This document shows positions 35,460-46,408 of a DNA stretch of 64,000 nucleotides, piece after piece. The position numbers and the translations under genes are program-made. The notes under the pieces were generated by a model. That model did not search any database and had not been told where the DNA came from. It worked only from the letters and a program-made list of their open reading frames with translations. Position 1 is the stretch's first letter; the number at the start of each line of letters is the position of its first letter. This DNA comes from Cadophora sp. MPI-SDFR-AT-0126 (lineage: Eukaryota > Ascomycota > Leotiomycetes > Helotiales > Ploettnerulaceae): NCBI GenBank assembly GCA_020747065.1, contig JAGMVK010000003.1, positions 3,658,001 through 3,722,000 of the forward strand, read 5' to 3'.

Positions 35460-36555
35460 ATCCAGCGAGGAGCTTCAAGCAGATAAAGGAAAATAGCCGA
35501 GGCTGGTGCTACATGCTAAGTATCAAGAGGCAAATAAAGGCATGCCAGGACCGGAGAGACAGTTCAAAAGCATCGTACCATAGCTGACGGGAGGGTGCAG
35601 GGCCCGGAGTTGCGGTATGTAGGTGGCTAATTAGGTTGGTCGTCAGGACCATACATCTGCGATATTTTCCAGCTGAGTGACACTAATCCCTTGAAAGAGC
35701 CCGACTGAAGCTTTGCAGACGCGATTTTTTCGCCTTTCAATCTCCACTGCGATTCATAAGACAGCGGTCAAGTACGCGAACATTCGTGATCAGCTGGCAT
35801 CTCATACAAGGAGAGTCTAAGGACTCAGAATAAGGTTCAATAGCTCGCATACAATTTTGCCTAGTTGTACTGATGATGTTCCGTGAGGCAGAATTCGATG
35901 TATTTCGAGAGATGTGGTTGGAGTCAAGATGGTCCTGATGTTTGATGCTAGACAGGGTAGCGCCGTCGCCCGGTTGCTTGCTGGGATCCAAGCCAAGACG
36001 CTAGCTCACCGGTCTCGCTTAATTGCTGACCGGTCTCGCTTACATGTCTTGATTAAGCCTCTGCTTACATTGTTCTCGTAGAATACATATTAAGAACTGA
36101 ACATCCCTCCAGCGATGGTGATGAGCCTCAACCGGGGAAGGATAGTCAAGACCAGGTGAAGAGGTCGACATCGTCACACCCACATAAGTCTCTCTTACTC
36201 CAAAGGAATACGACCGAAAGAGTTCCACGACATGTTTCATGACCAGTATGCGTCCAAAAACACAACCTGCTGGGCGTCCATCTAGGAGAAACGATATTGC
36301 TCGCAGCCGTATGGGAGCACAACGTCCAAAATGTTCCAATTACACGATGGTGATTGTCTGGGGTGACCCAGCCGAGGACCTCTCCCGTCTTCTTCACGCG
36401 ATCTAAAGGAAAATCTACCAAATGCAACGACAACAACTGCAGAAGACAAGCGGCATGAGAAATGGGCCATGGAGGGAATTGTGTCTGCTATCCTTTTTGG
36501 TCTGTGGGAATAAGGTACGTTTGGCTCCCTTGCGATTCAATTCTCGTCCAGTATC
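35460..36555. other. Intergenic region between divergent regulator and kinase-like genes
   Basis: 1.1 kb upstream of two divergent genes. Several short overlapping frames on the minus strand (36040-36470) show no family signal. An intron-like 3' end (ACTAAC ... CCAG, about 36579-36590) lies at the start of the next gene and leaves its N-terminus uncertain. Confidence 0.4.
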
Positions 36556-38250
36556 TTGAGAATGGATCGGATACTAACACTGACTCCAGAGCTTGCATAT
36601 CGAGCCATATGTCCATCGACTGCCTTCTGGGACTATAGAGAATACTCCATGGGGGAACCTGAGGACGCCCAATTGCCTTGGGATCTTTCTCCATTGAACC
36701 CGCAAAGCAGAATCGACAGTCTCTCACCAGTCCGGACACCAACATGGAGAATTGATGGCTGTACCAGTCTAGGGACTCAGTTTTTCGCCGTCCCAACCTC
36801 CATGCATCCCTTGCCTCCTCTGCGAATCGATACATTCCTCCCTGAGCCAGCTCATTGGCCAGCAAGGTTGCGTCTCGATTTGAACTTCGAGAAAGCCTTT
36901 CTTTTTCGAGACTCTCGTGTAGTACAGTTTGGCATTTCTCAGCACATCCTCCGAGCCTTGGAACTCTGGTCCGCCTCGATCCCCGACTTCGGGCGTCTTT
37001 ACAAGGAGTTGCCGTTTGGATCAAGGATAATGTTTGAAAACATGGCAGCAGATATCCGCAACATACGTATTCGGGTCGTACGTACGCACGAGCTAGAAAG
37101 ACAACTTCTTTCCATCGCGGAACTGAGCATGAACCAATCCATAAGTTTGCCAGAAACTTTGGATATCTGCCAGCTGACCCTTGTTCAGCAATTTCAAGAC
37201 AGCGCCTCCTTGGTTCAGATCCTGGGATCGGCTGAAGGCCAGCCTGCTGTGGTCTTCAAGACACTTTCTGATACACCCAAGTACCTTTATCATGAGCTAG
37301 GCACCCTTCTTTCCATGCCTAAACATGCGAACATCATCTCTAAACCTCGGCATATTATCACCAAGCGATGCAAGTTTGGAGGAAAAGTTGCTGTGGTGGG
37401 GTTCACAATAGAATATCACCGACAGGGGTCACTTCGGGACCAGCTGCCTCTCCGACGCCATCATGGCGCACTTCTCTTGGATGATCAGTTGAAATGGGCC
37501 TCCCAAATCGTCAGAGCATTACAACACATCAAGTCGAAAGGCCCAGGATGGTACTGTGATCTTCGATTGGACAACGTCCTTCTTTCAAACGAAGATAATG
37601 TTGTAGTCATAGACTTCGAGCAAAGAGGTGTACTCCCTGCATTCGCATCACCGTTGGACAACTATCTGCAGTACATCAATGCTTTGGTAAACGAGCCACT
37701 GCTCAATGCTACCGAGAGGAAGGAGTACGCAAATCTGTATGATATACATATCAAACCATTTGTACCGAAGGGCAAAGGCCAACATCGAGGTTGCGTACCG
37801 TGGTTGTGTATGGGCAAGTCTGAACGAGATGCCTCGGAGCTGTATATGCTCGGTAGACTGCTCTGGTGCATCTTTGAGGGTGTCAGTGCTCCGCAGAAAG
37901 AACTCTGGATGGAGTATCTTTACGAATCCGACATCGAGTTTCCTGAGTTTCGTCGCACGCCCATGGAGCTGAGAGAGCTGATATTGAGCTGTACCTCAAG
38001 CTGGACTATGGTGGTCAAGGAATTGCATCGGGAGGCATTCAAATTGAAGATTCGAGGTTCAAATGATGCTGGGCTACTAGAAGAGGAATATGCTGTCGCA
38101 ATGATGGTTAAGATGTGGCGTGGGGAGTTGGATCGTGCCAAAGATTTCTTGAGTAATGGACGACGTCGCTGTGAAGATACTAGTGGTGAAAATATGAGTG
38201 ATGTTAGCTTGACGCTCGATTTTATCCTACAAACTCTTCAGCAAATGTAG
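36556..38250 (+). CDS. Protein-kinase-like protein with atypical catalytic loop
   Basis: Single open frame, 564 residues. The N-terminal half (about 1-230) has no recognised domain. The C-terminal half resembles the protein-kinase fold. VVFKTLSD could hold the nucleotide-binding Lys. A hinge-like GFTIEYHRQGSLRDQL follows, and a catalytic loop WYCDLRLDNVLL replaces the usual HRDLKxxN. The metal-binding Asp lies in VVVIDFEQRG (DFE instead of DFG). The catalytic Asp and the Asn are kept, so weak activity is possible. Such divergent kinases are frequent in Pezizomycotina and mostly uncharacterised. The start is doubtful: TACTAACACTGACTCCAG just inside the frame looks like an intron end, but I found no upstream exon in frame without a stop. 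Confidence 0.65.
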   Translation: MRMDRILTLTPELAYRAICPSTAFWDYREYSMGEPEDAQLPWDLSPLNPQSRIDSLSPVRTPTWRIDGCTSLGTQFFAVPTSMHPLPPLRIDTFLPEPAHWPARLRLDLNFEKAFLFRDSRVVQFGISQHILRALELWSASIPDFGRLYKELPFGSRIMFENMAADIRNIRIRVVRTHELERQLLSIAELSMNQSISLPETLDICQLTLVQQFQDSASLVQILGSAEGQPAVVFKTLSDTPKYLYHELGTLLSMPKHANIISKPRHIITKRCKFGGKVAVVGFTIEYHRQGSLRDQLPLRRHHGALLLDDQLKWASQIVRALQHIKSKGPGWYCDLRLDNVLLSNEDNVVVIDFEQRGVLPAFASPLDNYLQYINALVNEPLLNATERKEYANLYDIHIKPFVPKGKGQHRGCVPWLCMGKSERDASELYMLGRLLWCIFEGVSAPQKELWMEYLYESDIEFPEFRRTPMELRELILSCTSSWTMVVKELHREAFKLKIRGSNDAGLLEEEYAVAMMVKMWRGELDRAKDFLSNGRRRCEDTSGENMSDVSLTLDFILQTLQQM

Positions 38251-39978
38251 ATACGATCAATGAGTATGTGACAGATGATTAATATCGAAGCGGATGATGT
38301 TCTCTGCGTAGAGCAGCATCTACTACGAGTCCATAAGATTGAGGAAGGTGCTGGCCCACCAATGAAAGGACGCGGGGTACTTCAGTCACGTGAAAGAATT
38401 TTGCTTAAGGTCTTACGAAAACAAGCTGGGTTTCGAGCTTCTGTCTGGTCAGCAAACACCCCAGCCGTTGAGGTGAATGGTCATACAATCTTTACCAATC
38501 GTTGCATACTAGCCATCACAATTTCTCTGCCCAACGATCTGCAGCCCATTGCGAACTGCGCAAACCTATCGAGTCACTGCACGAACGACATGGAGACCCA
38601 AGCTTCGACCTATGGACGTCTCGATGGTCGGGAATGTATTCGAAGAGAGGTGAAGGAGAGGTACCTGGTCATGGGTTCCTCTTGCATATAGAGGAAGCTA
38701 GTTGCGGACCTCCCCTAGGCTGATAAAGCTGGGTCAATTGAATGGAACGCGAAGGAACCGGAATACACGGTCGAAGCCGAAGCCTTGTGGTCCACGTAGG
38801 CAGCGCTTTTCTTGTGGACAGGAACTGACAATCGATTCGACATAGATATATTAACAGACACATCCACCAACAATGTTCTCACGTCGCCAAAACTTCGAAG
38901 CTGGATCTAGAAAACGAGATTCCGCAACTGTATGATGACGATTGCCCACACCGAGACGATGATAGGAGCTGTCTGGAACGCAAGCTACACCAGGGACAAG
39001 ATGGACAGTGGCGATGAGAACTGCAGGCTATGTTACAAAGCAGAAGTCCAGCGCTTTGTTTGGGCTTTGTCTTCTAATCAGCCCATGTTAACTACAAATA
39101 AATTCGTATTGCCTGGAGCTGCTCGTTGCAAAGATCCTGGGAAACTCTGGAAGTGGTATAATTCTATTCAATAAGACAGCTTCTGAAAATGCCAGGCCTC
39201 GATCTGCTGGAACAGCATGCCCAAGTGCGTATGGGGTAGTGCTATTTCATACCTTCCGACGAGAATATCAATGGGTCCACGGGAAAAATCAGATCGAACA
39301 AGGTTGCAAATATCAATGATAGGTAGGTGGCCTGTTTCTCATTTACGATATAGATTCAAGTGTGCCTGTTCATATTGCTGGCTCTACATTCGGAAGCACA
39401 TTTACCGTTTTCTTTTGTTGAGTGCGCCTGCTCCTGGCGTGGCCTCAGCTAGATTCCGCACCACCTTCGGAAGTTTCTTTCTGAATTATTTTGAACAAGT
39501 CAGCTACACTCATACCATACCCAGGATAATTAGGTCCCACGATCCATCTCAATGTCAGGGACTCTTAACCGCATCGGGATTGGATAAATGTTTCATAGAC
39601 TCTTGTCTGCAGCTTCTACACCGACACCGATGCAAAGTGGGGTCAGATATTATTTTCCTACACCTGGTAGTTCTCAATCAATCGAGTCCCAATAAAAGAG
39701 AATTTTTCAGAGGCTCAAACAAGTGGTGCTTTCCATTCAAGCACCCAGGCCATATGGGAGTGGGAACTCCGTGACACTTTCGGAGTTCGTGTCGGAGCTC
39801 GTGGCTGGTTAACAAACCCTGCCTTTTTCCACTTCATCCCACTCTATTTGTGCTCTAAAATATTCATTTGCTAGGAACGAATCATCATGGCTTAAAGTCA
39901 GCACACGATATAGTCTCTTGACGTCCTAGTCTTTCGGCCTCCTTGCGGCTACACGTTTTCGTTGACGTTGCGAACACC
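38251..39978. other. Intergenic region
   Basis: 1.7 kb with scattered open frames (for example 38275-38691 and 39217-39774), none with family motifs or splice support. The last 200 bp should include the promoter of the gene at 39979. Confidence 0.4.
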
Positions 39979-41002
39979 ATGCTCAACATTTGTCTTGTTG
40001 GATGTGGTGGGGTTGGGACAATTGCTTCACTTGTCCTGGAGAAGTCCAAGCGAGCAAAAGTTACAGCCGTGCTGCGATCAAATTATGATCTTGTCGCAGA
40101 GAAGGGCTTCGATGTCGACTCCATTGATCATGGGAAATTATTTGGGTGGAAGCCTTCCGCCAGTAAGTAATGCACCGGCTCCGTGAGAGTGGTAAAAGCT
40201 CATAAGATCAGTTGTACGAAGTGTGGAGGACGCGGCCAAAGGAGGATCATTTGACTATGTCGTTGTCGCGATGAAAGCATTGCCAGATGTCTATTCAGTT
40301 CCAGATATTATTAGGCCTGTCGTGACACCCGGCGTCAGCTCCATTGTCTTGATACAGAATGGCCTTGACATTGAGATACCTTTGATTGAGGCGTTTCCGG
40401 AGTGCACTGTCATGTCATGCGTAAGCCACACGGGTACACGAATCACAGGCAACTTCGTCTATCACGAAGACAGGGAGAAATTGTTTATCGGGGCACATTT
40501 CCATACTGGACTTCCAAAAGACAAGCAGATCGAAAGTACGAAATTGTTTGTTGAGATTTACGCAGCGGGTGGCCCAACAGTTTGCACCTACGCCGAGGAC
40601 ATCGTTTTCTACCGGTGGCGGAAACTCTTCTGGAACGGCGCATTCAACACTCTCTGTACTCTCACCGGTCTCGATGTGGGGTCTCTTCAGAAAGGTGGCG
40701 GAACGGAAACACTTCTCAGACCTGCACTGCTGGAGATCTACGAAGTGGCGAAAGCCGCTGGGTACACCTTTCCGGAGGATATGGTCGAGAAGACAATACG
40801 TGATACACCTCCTTCGAGTCCTTTCAAGCCAAGTATGCAGGTCGACTTGGAAAAGGGAAATCCACTTGAAATCGAGCCAATTCTTGGAGGATTACTGAGG
40901 CACGCGAAGAAGTTGGAAGTTGTGACACCAATACTGGCAACTGTTTATAATGTGCTGAAGCTTGTTCAGTGGAAGCTGATTCAAGGGAGGAAGTCAACGT
41001 AG
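39979..41002 (+). CDS. 2-dehydropantoate 2-reductase (ketopantoate reductase, ApbA/PanE family)
   Basis: NADPH-dependent reductase family that makes pantoate for coenzyme A; some fungal paralogues act in secondary metabolism. Exons 39979-40162 and 40212-41002 encode 324 residues across a 49-nt intron (GTAAGT...AG). The Rossmann motif is at the very N-terminus (CLVGCGGVGTIASL). Then come VVVAMKALPDVYSV with the family's conserved Lys, LIQNGLDIE, and the C-terminal domain with WRKLFWNGAFNTLCTLTGLD. PSMQVDLEKGNPLEIEPILG, the substrate-binding signature, is also complete. The short N-terminus leaves no room for a targeting signal, so it is probably cytosolic. A solo LTR lies 42 bp past the stop codon and may supply or disturb its 3' untranslated region. 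Confidence 0.93.
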
Positions 41003-41044
41003 TAGTAGCGGTTGGGCATATGGAAGAGAAGCTCAGGCTAACCT

Positions 41045-41266
41045 TGTAACGTTGAAGTGACGGAAGTGCTGGAAATAGGGGTACTCAGGTTTAGCCGGAA
41101 TATTACCGGACGGAAGCCGGACCAGATTCGTGTATATATAGGACCGCTCCCCCTGTGAGGGCTCCTTACCTTCTTGTTTCCTTCGTACCAGACCTATAAT
41201 ATTACTATTTGCCTACCCTCTTGCTCCCATACTTGATACCGCACTTAGTAATATTGCGTCGTTACA
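41045..41266. mobile_element. Solo LTR of a retrotransposon with 5-bp target duplication
   Basis: A 222-bp unit opens with TGTAACG and closes with CGTTACA, so it has the TG...CA ends of an LTR in a 7-bp inverted repeat. It is flanked on both sides by AACCT (41040-41044 and 41267-41271), a perfect 5-bp target duplication. Inside are a TATATATA box near 41134 and a pyrimidine-rich stretch, as expected of an LTR promoter. There is no internal retroelement DNA or second LTR, so it is a recombination remnant. The short length is more usual for Ty1/copia than Ty3/gypsy elements, but the family is not assigned. Confidence 0.85.
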
Positions 41267-41271
41267 AACCT

Positions 41272-43007
41272 CCGTCATTTTTGATAAATAAAAAAATTCT
41301 TCGCGATCCTGGCTTTGCTACGGCAAGTATTGTTTCTTTGGTGCAAAACTTTACTTTTGATCGGTGTTAGGAGGATGTGGGCGCTTGTTTACACCAACAG
41401 CGTTGACTTACACTTCGGATCTCAAGCTCCCATCAATTTCTGTCGAGCAAGTGAGGCAGCCTTGTGGAAACATTGCTTCTCTCATTGGCGAATTCTTCAG
41501 TGCTGAGGTTCCACTTGCCTGCATGCAAGGCAGTCCTCTATATATTCGTACCCTGGTCTCTCCCCATTGGGAACTCTTAGCACGAAGGTACAGCCATTTC
41601 ACTTGATAAATTTCATAAGATCCTTCATCCTTATAACCTTATTTGGATTTATCATTTGGGAACACGTATGAGCGCAGGGAGATTCCTTTGATTTGCTCAT
41701 TCGCTCATCATTATCTCAACTACCTTGATCTATTGTATTACCCTTCAATTCGCTGCCATGACGGTATCCTCCGAACCGTTGCACCCACCTATTTCGCTAG
41801 AATTCTACGTCACTGAGTTGTGACAGTAATGAAAGGCAATCCTCATACGAACAGGTAACCGAAGCTTAAAGATAGAATTAGTGATACTTTATTCTTCTGC
41901 ATGAAACTACAACCAAAGTCTAAATAAATTCGACTTTTCAAATCTAGCAACATCTCCGCCCCCTGCTTAACTGGTCAATATCATTGTGGAATTGGCAGGG
42001 GAAAACATGTCGCGCATCTCAAATCATGATCAACAGAAAGTCTATGTATCTTTTGCAAGACAGTATCACCTGTGAGATCACCGTCTAACATGGGCTGCAA
42101 AGGGGCGTGGCGAAATCCTCCACAATCTGCTACCCCCTGCTTAATTTTCGCTTACTGGACCCATGTAAACAAAGCCACAAAATCCCCTTACCAGGTTTCA
42201 ACCCAAGTCACCTCATAAAATGATTGTGTGGAATGCAATTTACCGGAACCCAGTCATGCATGCCACTCAATTCCTTTCCATGACATGAATTCCTCCCTCT
42301 GTCTTAAAATTTCAATATCATATGTGTCTTTGATTCTTTAATATGGGAGTAAGCGAGCGGGGGCCAGAGAAACCCCCAATCAACCGCTCCTAAAACATCA
42401 ATCCTTCCGGGATATGAGCCTCGAACCCACCCCTCCAATTTGCTCACCCCGGCTCCTTAAAGTCACCACACGTCAACACTTCGGATGCCAATACCAAATT
42501 AGAACTGTCAGAACCCGGAAGCAGGTCCCACTGGATCTTGGCCAAGCCACCGCTGTGACAGCGCGTGCGGCTGGCGCCGTATCGAGCAGCCGCACGGATC
42601 GCGATGGTGCGAAATTACTCCATCGTGAACGCCCTGACCCCAGAGACGACCGTGATCTTCAGCACAAGCTGCCCCGAAGTTCGCGTGGAAGGGCTCCCCG
42701 TGCCGTCCCATGCTCTCGTCTGGAGAAAGGAGTCACGACATGGTGGTCGGACTTGGGAGAGGGAAGATCGATTTATCCAAATTCGGTTATTCGTAGAGCC
42801 CAATTCTGGGGCAGGCGCCACGGCGAGACAGCTTGAGCCGGGTCGGTATCTATGGGGTATTCTACATAACCTGTCACTATTTCCGTGCGTTGGGTAGGAA
42901 GCTCGAGCACTTTTCTCCATGTCACATCGTCTCTGTTTCTCCCCTCCTTCGTTGGTCTGTTTATTCGCAATATTCTCTGCTCTTGTGTATTAGAGCAGAA
43001 CGCTGCG
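41272..43007. other. Intergenic region after the solo LTR
   Basis: 1.7 kb. The first half is AT-leaning and empty. Between about 42480 and 42740 the base composition turns GC-richer, with overlapping open frames on both strands, none recognisable. It could be a remnant of an older gene. The end is the promoter of the gene at 43008. Confidence 0.4.
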
Positions 43008-44208
43008 ATGGACCCTTCCCTCAGTCCTGGCCTCGATACCAGGTTCGCTCCCACATATCTGATTCCGTGTGGGGTTCTGGCGGGTCTTGCTCTTGGTCTT
43101 TGCGTGACGAGGATATATACTCGGTCTCGTCCTGTGCCACATTTGGCTTTGGACGATTACTTGGTTGTGGTTGCAGAGGTAAAGACGCTTCCAAAATTGT
43201 GAAAACTTTGCCTGATTGATCTAGATATTCTCCCTTGCTGGGTACTGCCTTGGTTGTGCAGCTGCTTCACATGGATGGGGACATCTCTCCTATTACATTC
43301 CTGCGGAAGATCAAAAGATCGCATTCAAATGTCTCTTTGCACTGGAACTGATATGGGTGCTCACGATTCCATTAATCCGCATCTCAGTAGCATGTTCGCT
43401 GATGCGATTCGGTAACTCAAGACTTTGGATGGGAACATTGTACGCCCTGATTGCGATTCAATCGATTATTTCGACGGGATGGGTGATCTTGCAATTCTTC
43501 AATTGCAAACCATTGAGGTCGTTCTGGGAGCCTGTATCGACTATCAAGTGTTGGCCTCGAGATGCCACACTCATATATGGCTGGTTCACTGCGTGTGAGT
43601 ACTCCCAGTTGGAAGTTGGAACATTGACAGAACTGACAGAAGCAGGCGTATTCATCCTCATGGATTTCACACTTGCAACGATGCCATTGAAACTCATCCG
43701 AACACTCAATCGGCCTCTCCGCGAGAAGATCCTCATCGGATGTCTCATGGCGATGGGACTTGTCGCAACGATAATCGCAGGAATCAAGACAAAGACTTTC
43801 AAGAACGTGTACATGGGAGATCCTCTGTCCACAACGGTCGATAGTTCCATGTGGGCGAAGCTTGAAGAATTGGTCGGTATCATTGCAGCTTGCATGCCTT
43901 GCCTGAAAGCGCCGGCGGAGAAACTCCTTCGGAGAGCTGGCATTCTGTCAGACCACGAGGATTCAATGTCAATGCCCAGCTTCGTCGATCCCCGCCATCT
44001 GAATGGGAATGCTCCTCTAGGGACGGTGACACATGTGGATGCATCAGGCTCGACGCAGACCGTGGATGTCGGTAGCCAACAGAGTATTCTCGGGAGATCG
44101 AAAGATTCTAAATGGACTGGTGGATCTGTGACTCGTGTGAAAAGTTTAGCTGATAGTGGAAGCTTCAGAACTGACGGGACGGAACGTAGGAGAGAACTTG
44201 ATGTATAA
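43008..44208 (+). CDS. Rhodopsin-like (PTH11-type extracellular-loop-lacking) integral membrane protein
   Basis: Exons 43008-43178, 43225-43594 and 43646-44208 give 367 residues. Multiple hydrophobic helices include YLIPCGVLAGLALGLCVTRIY, IPLIRISVACSLMRF, LYALIAIQSIISTGWVIL, VFILMDFTLATMPLKLI and CLMAMGLVATIIAGI. The CKPLRSFWEP and KCWPRDATLIYGWFTA stretches and IRTLNRPLREK are typical of the fungal rhodopsin-like family (an uncharacterised seven-helix group related to PTH11 receptors). The tail of ~110 residues is Ser/Thr-rich. The second intron (51 nt, GTGAGT...CAG) is a multiple of three without a stop, so unspliced message would still be translatable; splicing gives the family-typical WFTACVFILMD. 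The ligand and role are unknown. Confidence 0.85.
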
Positions 44209-44698
44209 AGATATGGACTGGGTAATGGCATAGCATCAATGAACTGGGTATGGGATTTGAAAGGAATACAGAACTATTGGAAGGGGTTTCAGCCCGATTG
44301 AAGCTACCCGGTTGGCAGACTTGCTGGTCCCGAGGTTCCCTATAAAGGCGCGCAAAGGGACTGAACCAAGCGTAACAAGGACACAAAAGTACGTGCCGAA
44401 ATGTAAGAAAAGTTCTTCGATCAGAATGTTGCAGCGAGCGTGACCTTGCTTTACTTGTCGAGAGCCATCCATTTAATCGGTAGTTGAGTATCTTCCATAC
44501 TTCAAGGCCTACTGGATGCCAATCTTGCCCATTGCAATACCGTGAAATCTGTACAGCCAAACGAGATCTTTTCCAGTCTCCCATTCTCCTGAACGCCAAT
44601 TATGCCATGATTCCGGTTCCTCGAGAAATTGAAGTCACCAAGCGCCTCGAATGCAACTTGCTTTTGTCTGACCATCCCACACCTCCTGCGCCTTAAGC
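44209..44698. other. Convergent intergenic region
   Basis: 490 bp between the 3' ends of two convergent genes. No coding sequence or repeat recognised. Confidence 0.45.
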
Positions 44699-45094
44699 TC
44701 ACGACACGCCGTCGAGCTCCATCTGATCCTCACTGGACTTCTCCGGCTTAGCCTTTGCTTTCGTCGTCTTCGGCGCATCTATTCGCCATCAACATTGCCC
44801 TTGTGTACATCCAGCTCTCTCATCCTACTCACCCGTCATCGCAACCTCTCCTTCCTGCTCCATAGCCTTCTCAATCGCTCTTCTCCTGGCATTGTTCTGC
44901 AATTTCTGTAGTTTCCTTGCCTTTTTCCCTGATATAGGTGCTAGAGGGCCACTGGTAGGGTGAAGGACATCACTTCTAGCTGTTCCTCGAGGATTCTTGG
45001 AGACTTTATTCGCAGCGTTGCGCTTTTGGACTTTTGCGCGGCTGGCGGTCTTGCGCTGCTTATTGGGGACGTTGGGATTTCCACGGGAAGGCAT
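44699..45094 (-). CDS. Small basic conserved protein, possible nuclear/ribosome-biogenesis factor
   Basis: Exons 44833-45094 and 44699-44778 give 113 residues. Splicing the 54-nt intron (GTGAGT...TAG) adds a Lys-rich then acidic tail (KAKPEKSSEDQMELD). The protein is strongly basic and helical (NKQRKTASRAKVQKRNAANK, KKARKLQKLQNNARRRAIEK) with the motif LHPTSGPLAPISGKKARK. Such small charged proteins in fungi are often ribosome-assembly factors (Alb1-like), but I am not sure of this assignment and leave it open. It is divergent from the BAR-domain gene with about 320 bp between them. Confidence 0.7.
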
Positions 45095-45415
45095 TGTGAG
45101 GAGTTGGAGGTAATTTGGTGTTTGTGGAGAGGTGATTTCGCCAAGTGGTAATTTTTGATTGTAGAAAGTCGAAAATACTTTGAGATCCTTGGCGGATGAA
45201 ATGTTTGGTGGGGTGGTGGCACTCAGGCACTGCAGTGGGAGGAAGCGGCACAGCCACAGCAACTTCGTCACCCCGGGCTGGGCTGCCCTTCACTTCTGTC
45301 ATTGCCAACTTCCCCCCACAACAACACCACGCAACATCGTGAACAGCAGGATTAGAATACGACTCTCGTTCAATCCCTCTTCTCAAGTACACTATTACAT
45401 ATTCCTACCGCCACG
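45095..45415. promoter_or_regulatory. Divergent promoter, small basic gene and hob3
   Basis: 321 bp between two divergent start codons; it must hold both promoters. No specific motif stood out. Confidence 0.5.
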
Positions 45416-46408
45416 ATGTCTTGGGCCGGTGCGTCTCTTCCCTCCGCGCAAATGTCTTGGATGCCCCGCTGACATGTCTACTCTATTGTAGGATTCAAGA
45501 AAAATGTCAATCGGGCCACGACCCAGGTGATGATGAAGACGGGACATGTAGAGAAGACAAATGATCGCGATTACGAGGTCGAGGAGCGGAGATACCGGAC
45601 AATGGAGGCCGCGTCGATGCGATTGCAAAAGGAAGCAAAGGGGTATTTGGATTCTTTACGAGGTGAGCGCGGTTCCCCAGCAGCACGAATGGGCTAGAGA
45701 CTGAGGGGAATAGCCATGACTGCCTCCCAAATGCGAATTGCAGAGACGATCGACGCTTTCTACGGTGATGCCGGCGCCAAGGATGGAGTTAGTAGGAGTT
45801 ACAAGCAAGCAGTAGAGGACCTGGATGCAGAGACAATCAAAGCGCTCGATGGCCCATATCGGTATGTTCGGAGTTGGCAGAAGCAGGAAATGTCTAATAT
45901 CATACAGTACGACTGTTTTAGAGCCAATTTCTAGATTTTGCGCCTACTTTCCAGATATCAACGAGTGTACGAACACCCATTCCAGACCCCACTTCCAAGC
46001 TGACAGTGAAAAGGTATTAAGAAGCGGAACCACAAACTGCTAGACTACGACGCGATGCGAGCCAAGGTCAAGAAACTCGTCGAGAAGCCCGACAAGGACG
46101 TCACGAAGCTCCCCCGCGCAGAGAGGGAAACCGAGATGGCAAAAGCAGCATACGAGCAACTGAACGAGCAACTCTCCACCGAACTCCCACAAGTCATCGA
46201 CCTCCGCGTACCTTACCTCGACCCCAGCTTCGAGGCCCTGGTCAAGATCCAGCTGCGGTTCTGTGCCGAGGCGTACTCAAGGATGGCGCAGGTTCAGCAG
46301 TACTTGGATGCGGATACTAGAGAGCAGTACGCGCAGGGACATCTGGATAGTCGGGTTGAGGAGGTCTTACAGGAGATTAGGGATTTGAGCATTAGTGGTA
46401 CGGTTTGA
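45416..46408 (+). CDS. hob3: BAR-domain protein, Rvs161/Hob3 orthologue
   Basis: N-BAR membrane-curvature protein that works as a dimer with an Rvs167-type partner in endocytosis, actin-patch dynamics and septation. Exons 45416-45428, 45492-45662, 45714-45861, 45908-45966 and 46014-46408 give 261 residues, the usual length. The first exon is 13 nt (MSWAG split after the G), then FKKNVNRATTQVMMKTGHVE, RDYEVEERRYRTMEAASMRL, VLEPISRFCAYFPDINE and KRNHKLLDYDAMRAKVKKL follow. The C-terminal helix (IDLRVPYLDPSFEALVKIQL) is complete. The fourth intron boundary gives Cys where Ala is common in relatives (DINE-C-IKKRN), so that splice call is slightly uncertain. No SH3 domain, as expected for the Rvs161 branch. 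Confidence 0.94.

Noticed and set aside
36040..36470. Three overlapping minus-strand frames of 62-99 codons
   Set aside because: No frame is continuous or recognisable; probably promoter DNA between divergent genes.
39217..39774. 185-codon frame upstream of the ketopantoate reductase gene
   Set aside because: No family motif, irregular composition, no splice or start context.
42414..42897. Overlapping frames of 110-140 codons upstream of the rhodopsin-like gene
   Set aside because: Neither matches a family I know; kept only as a composition oddity.
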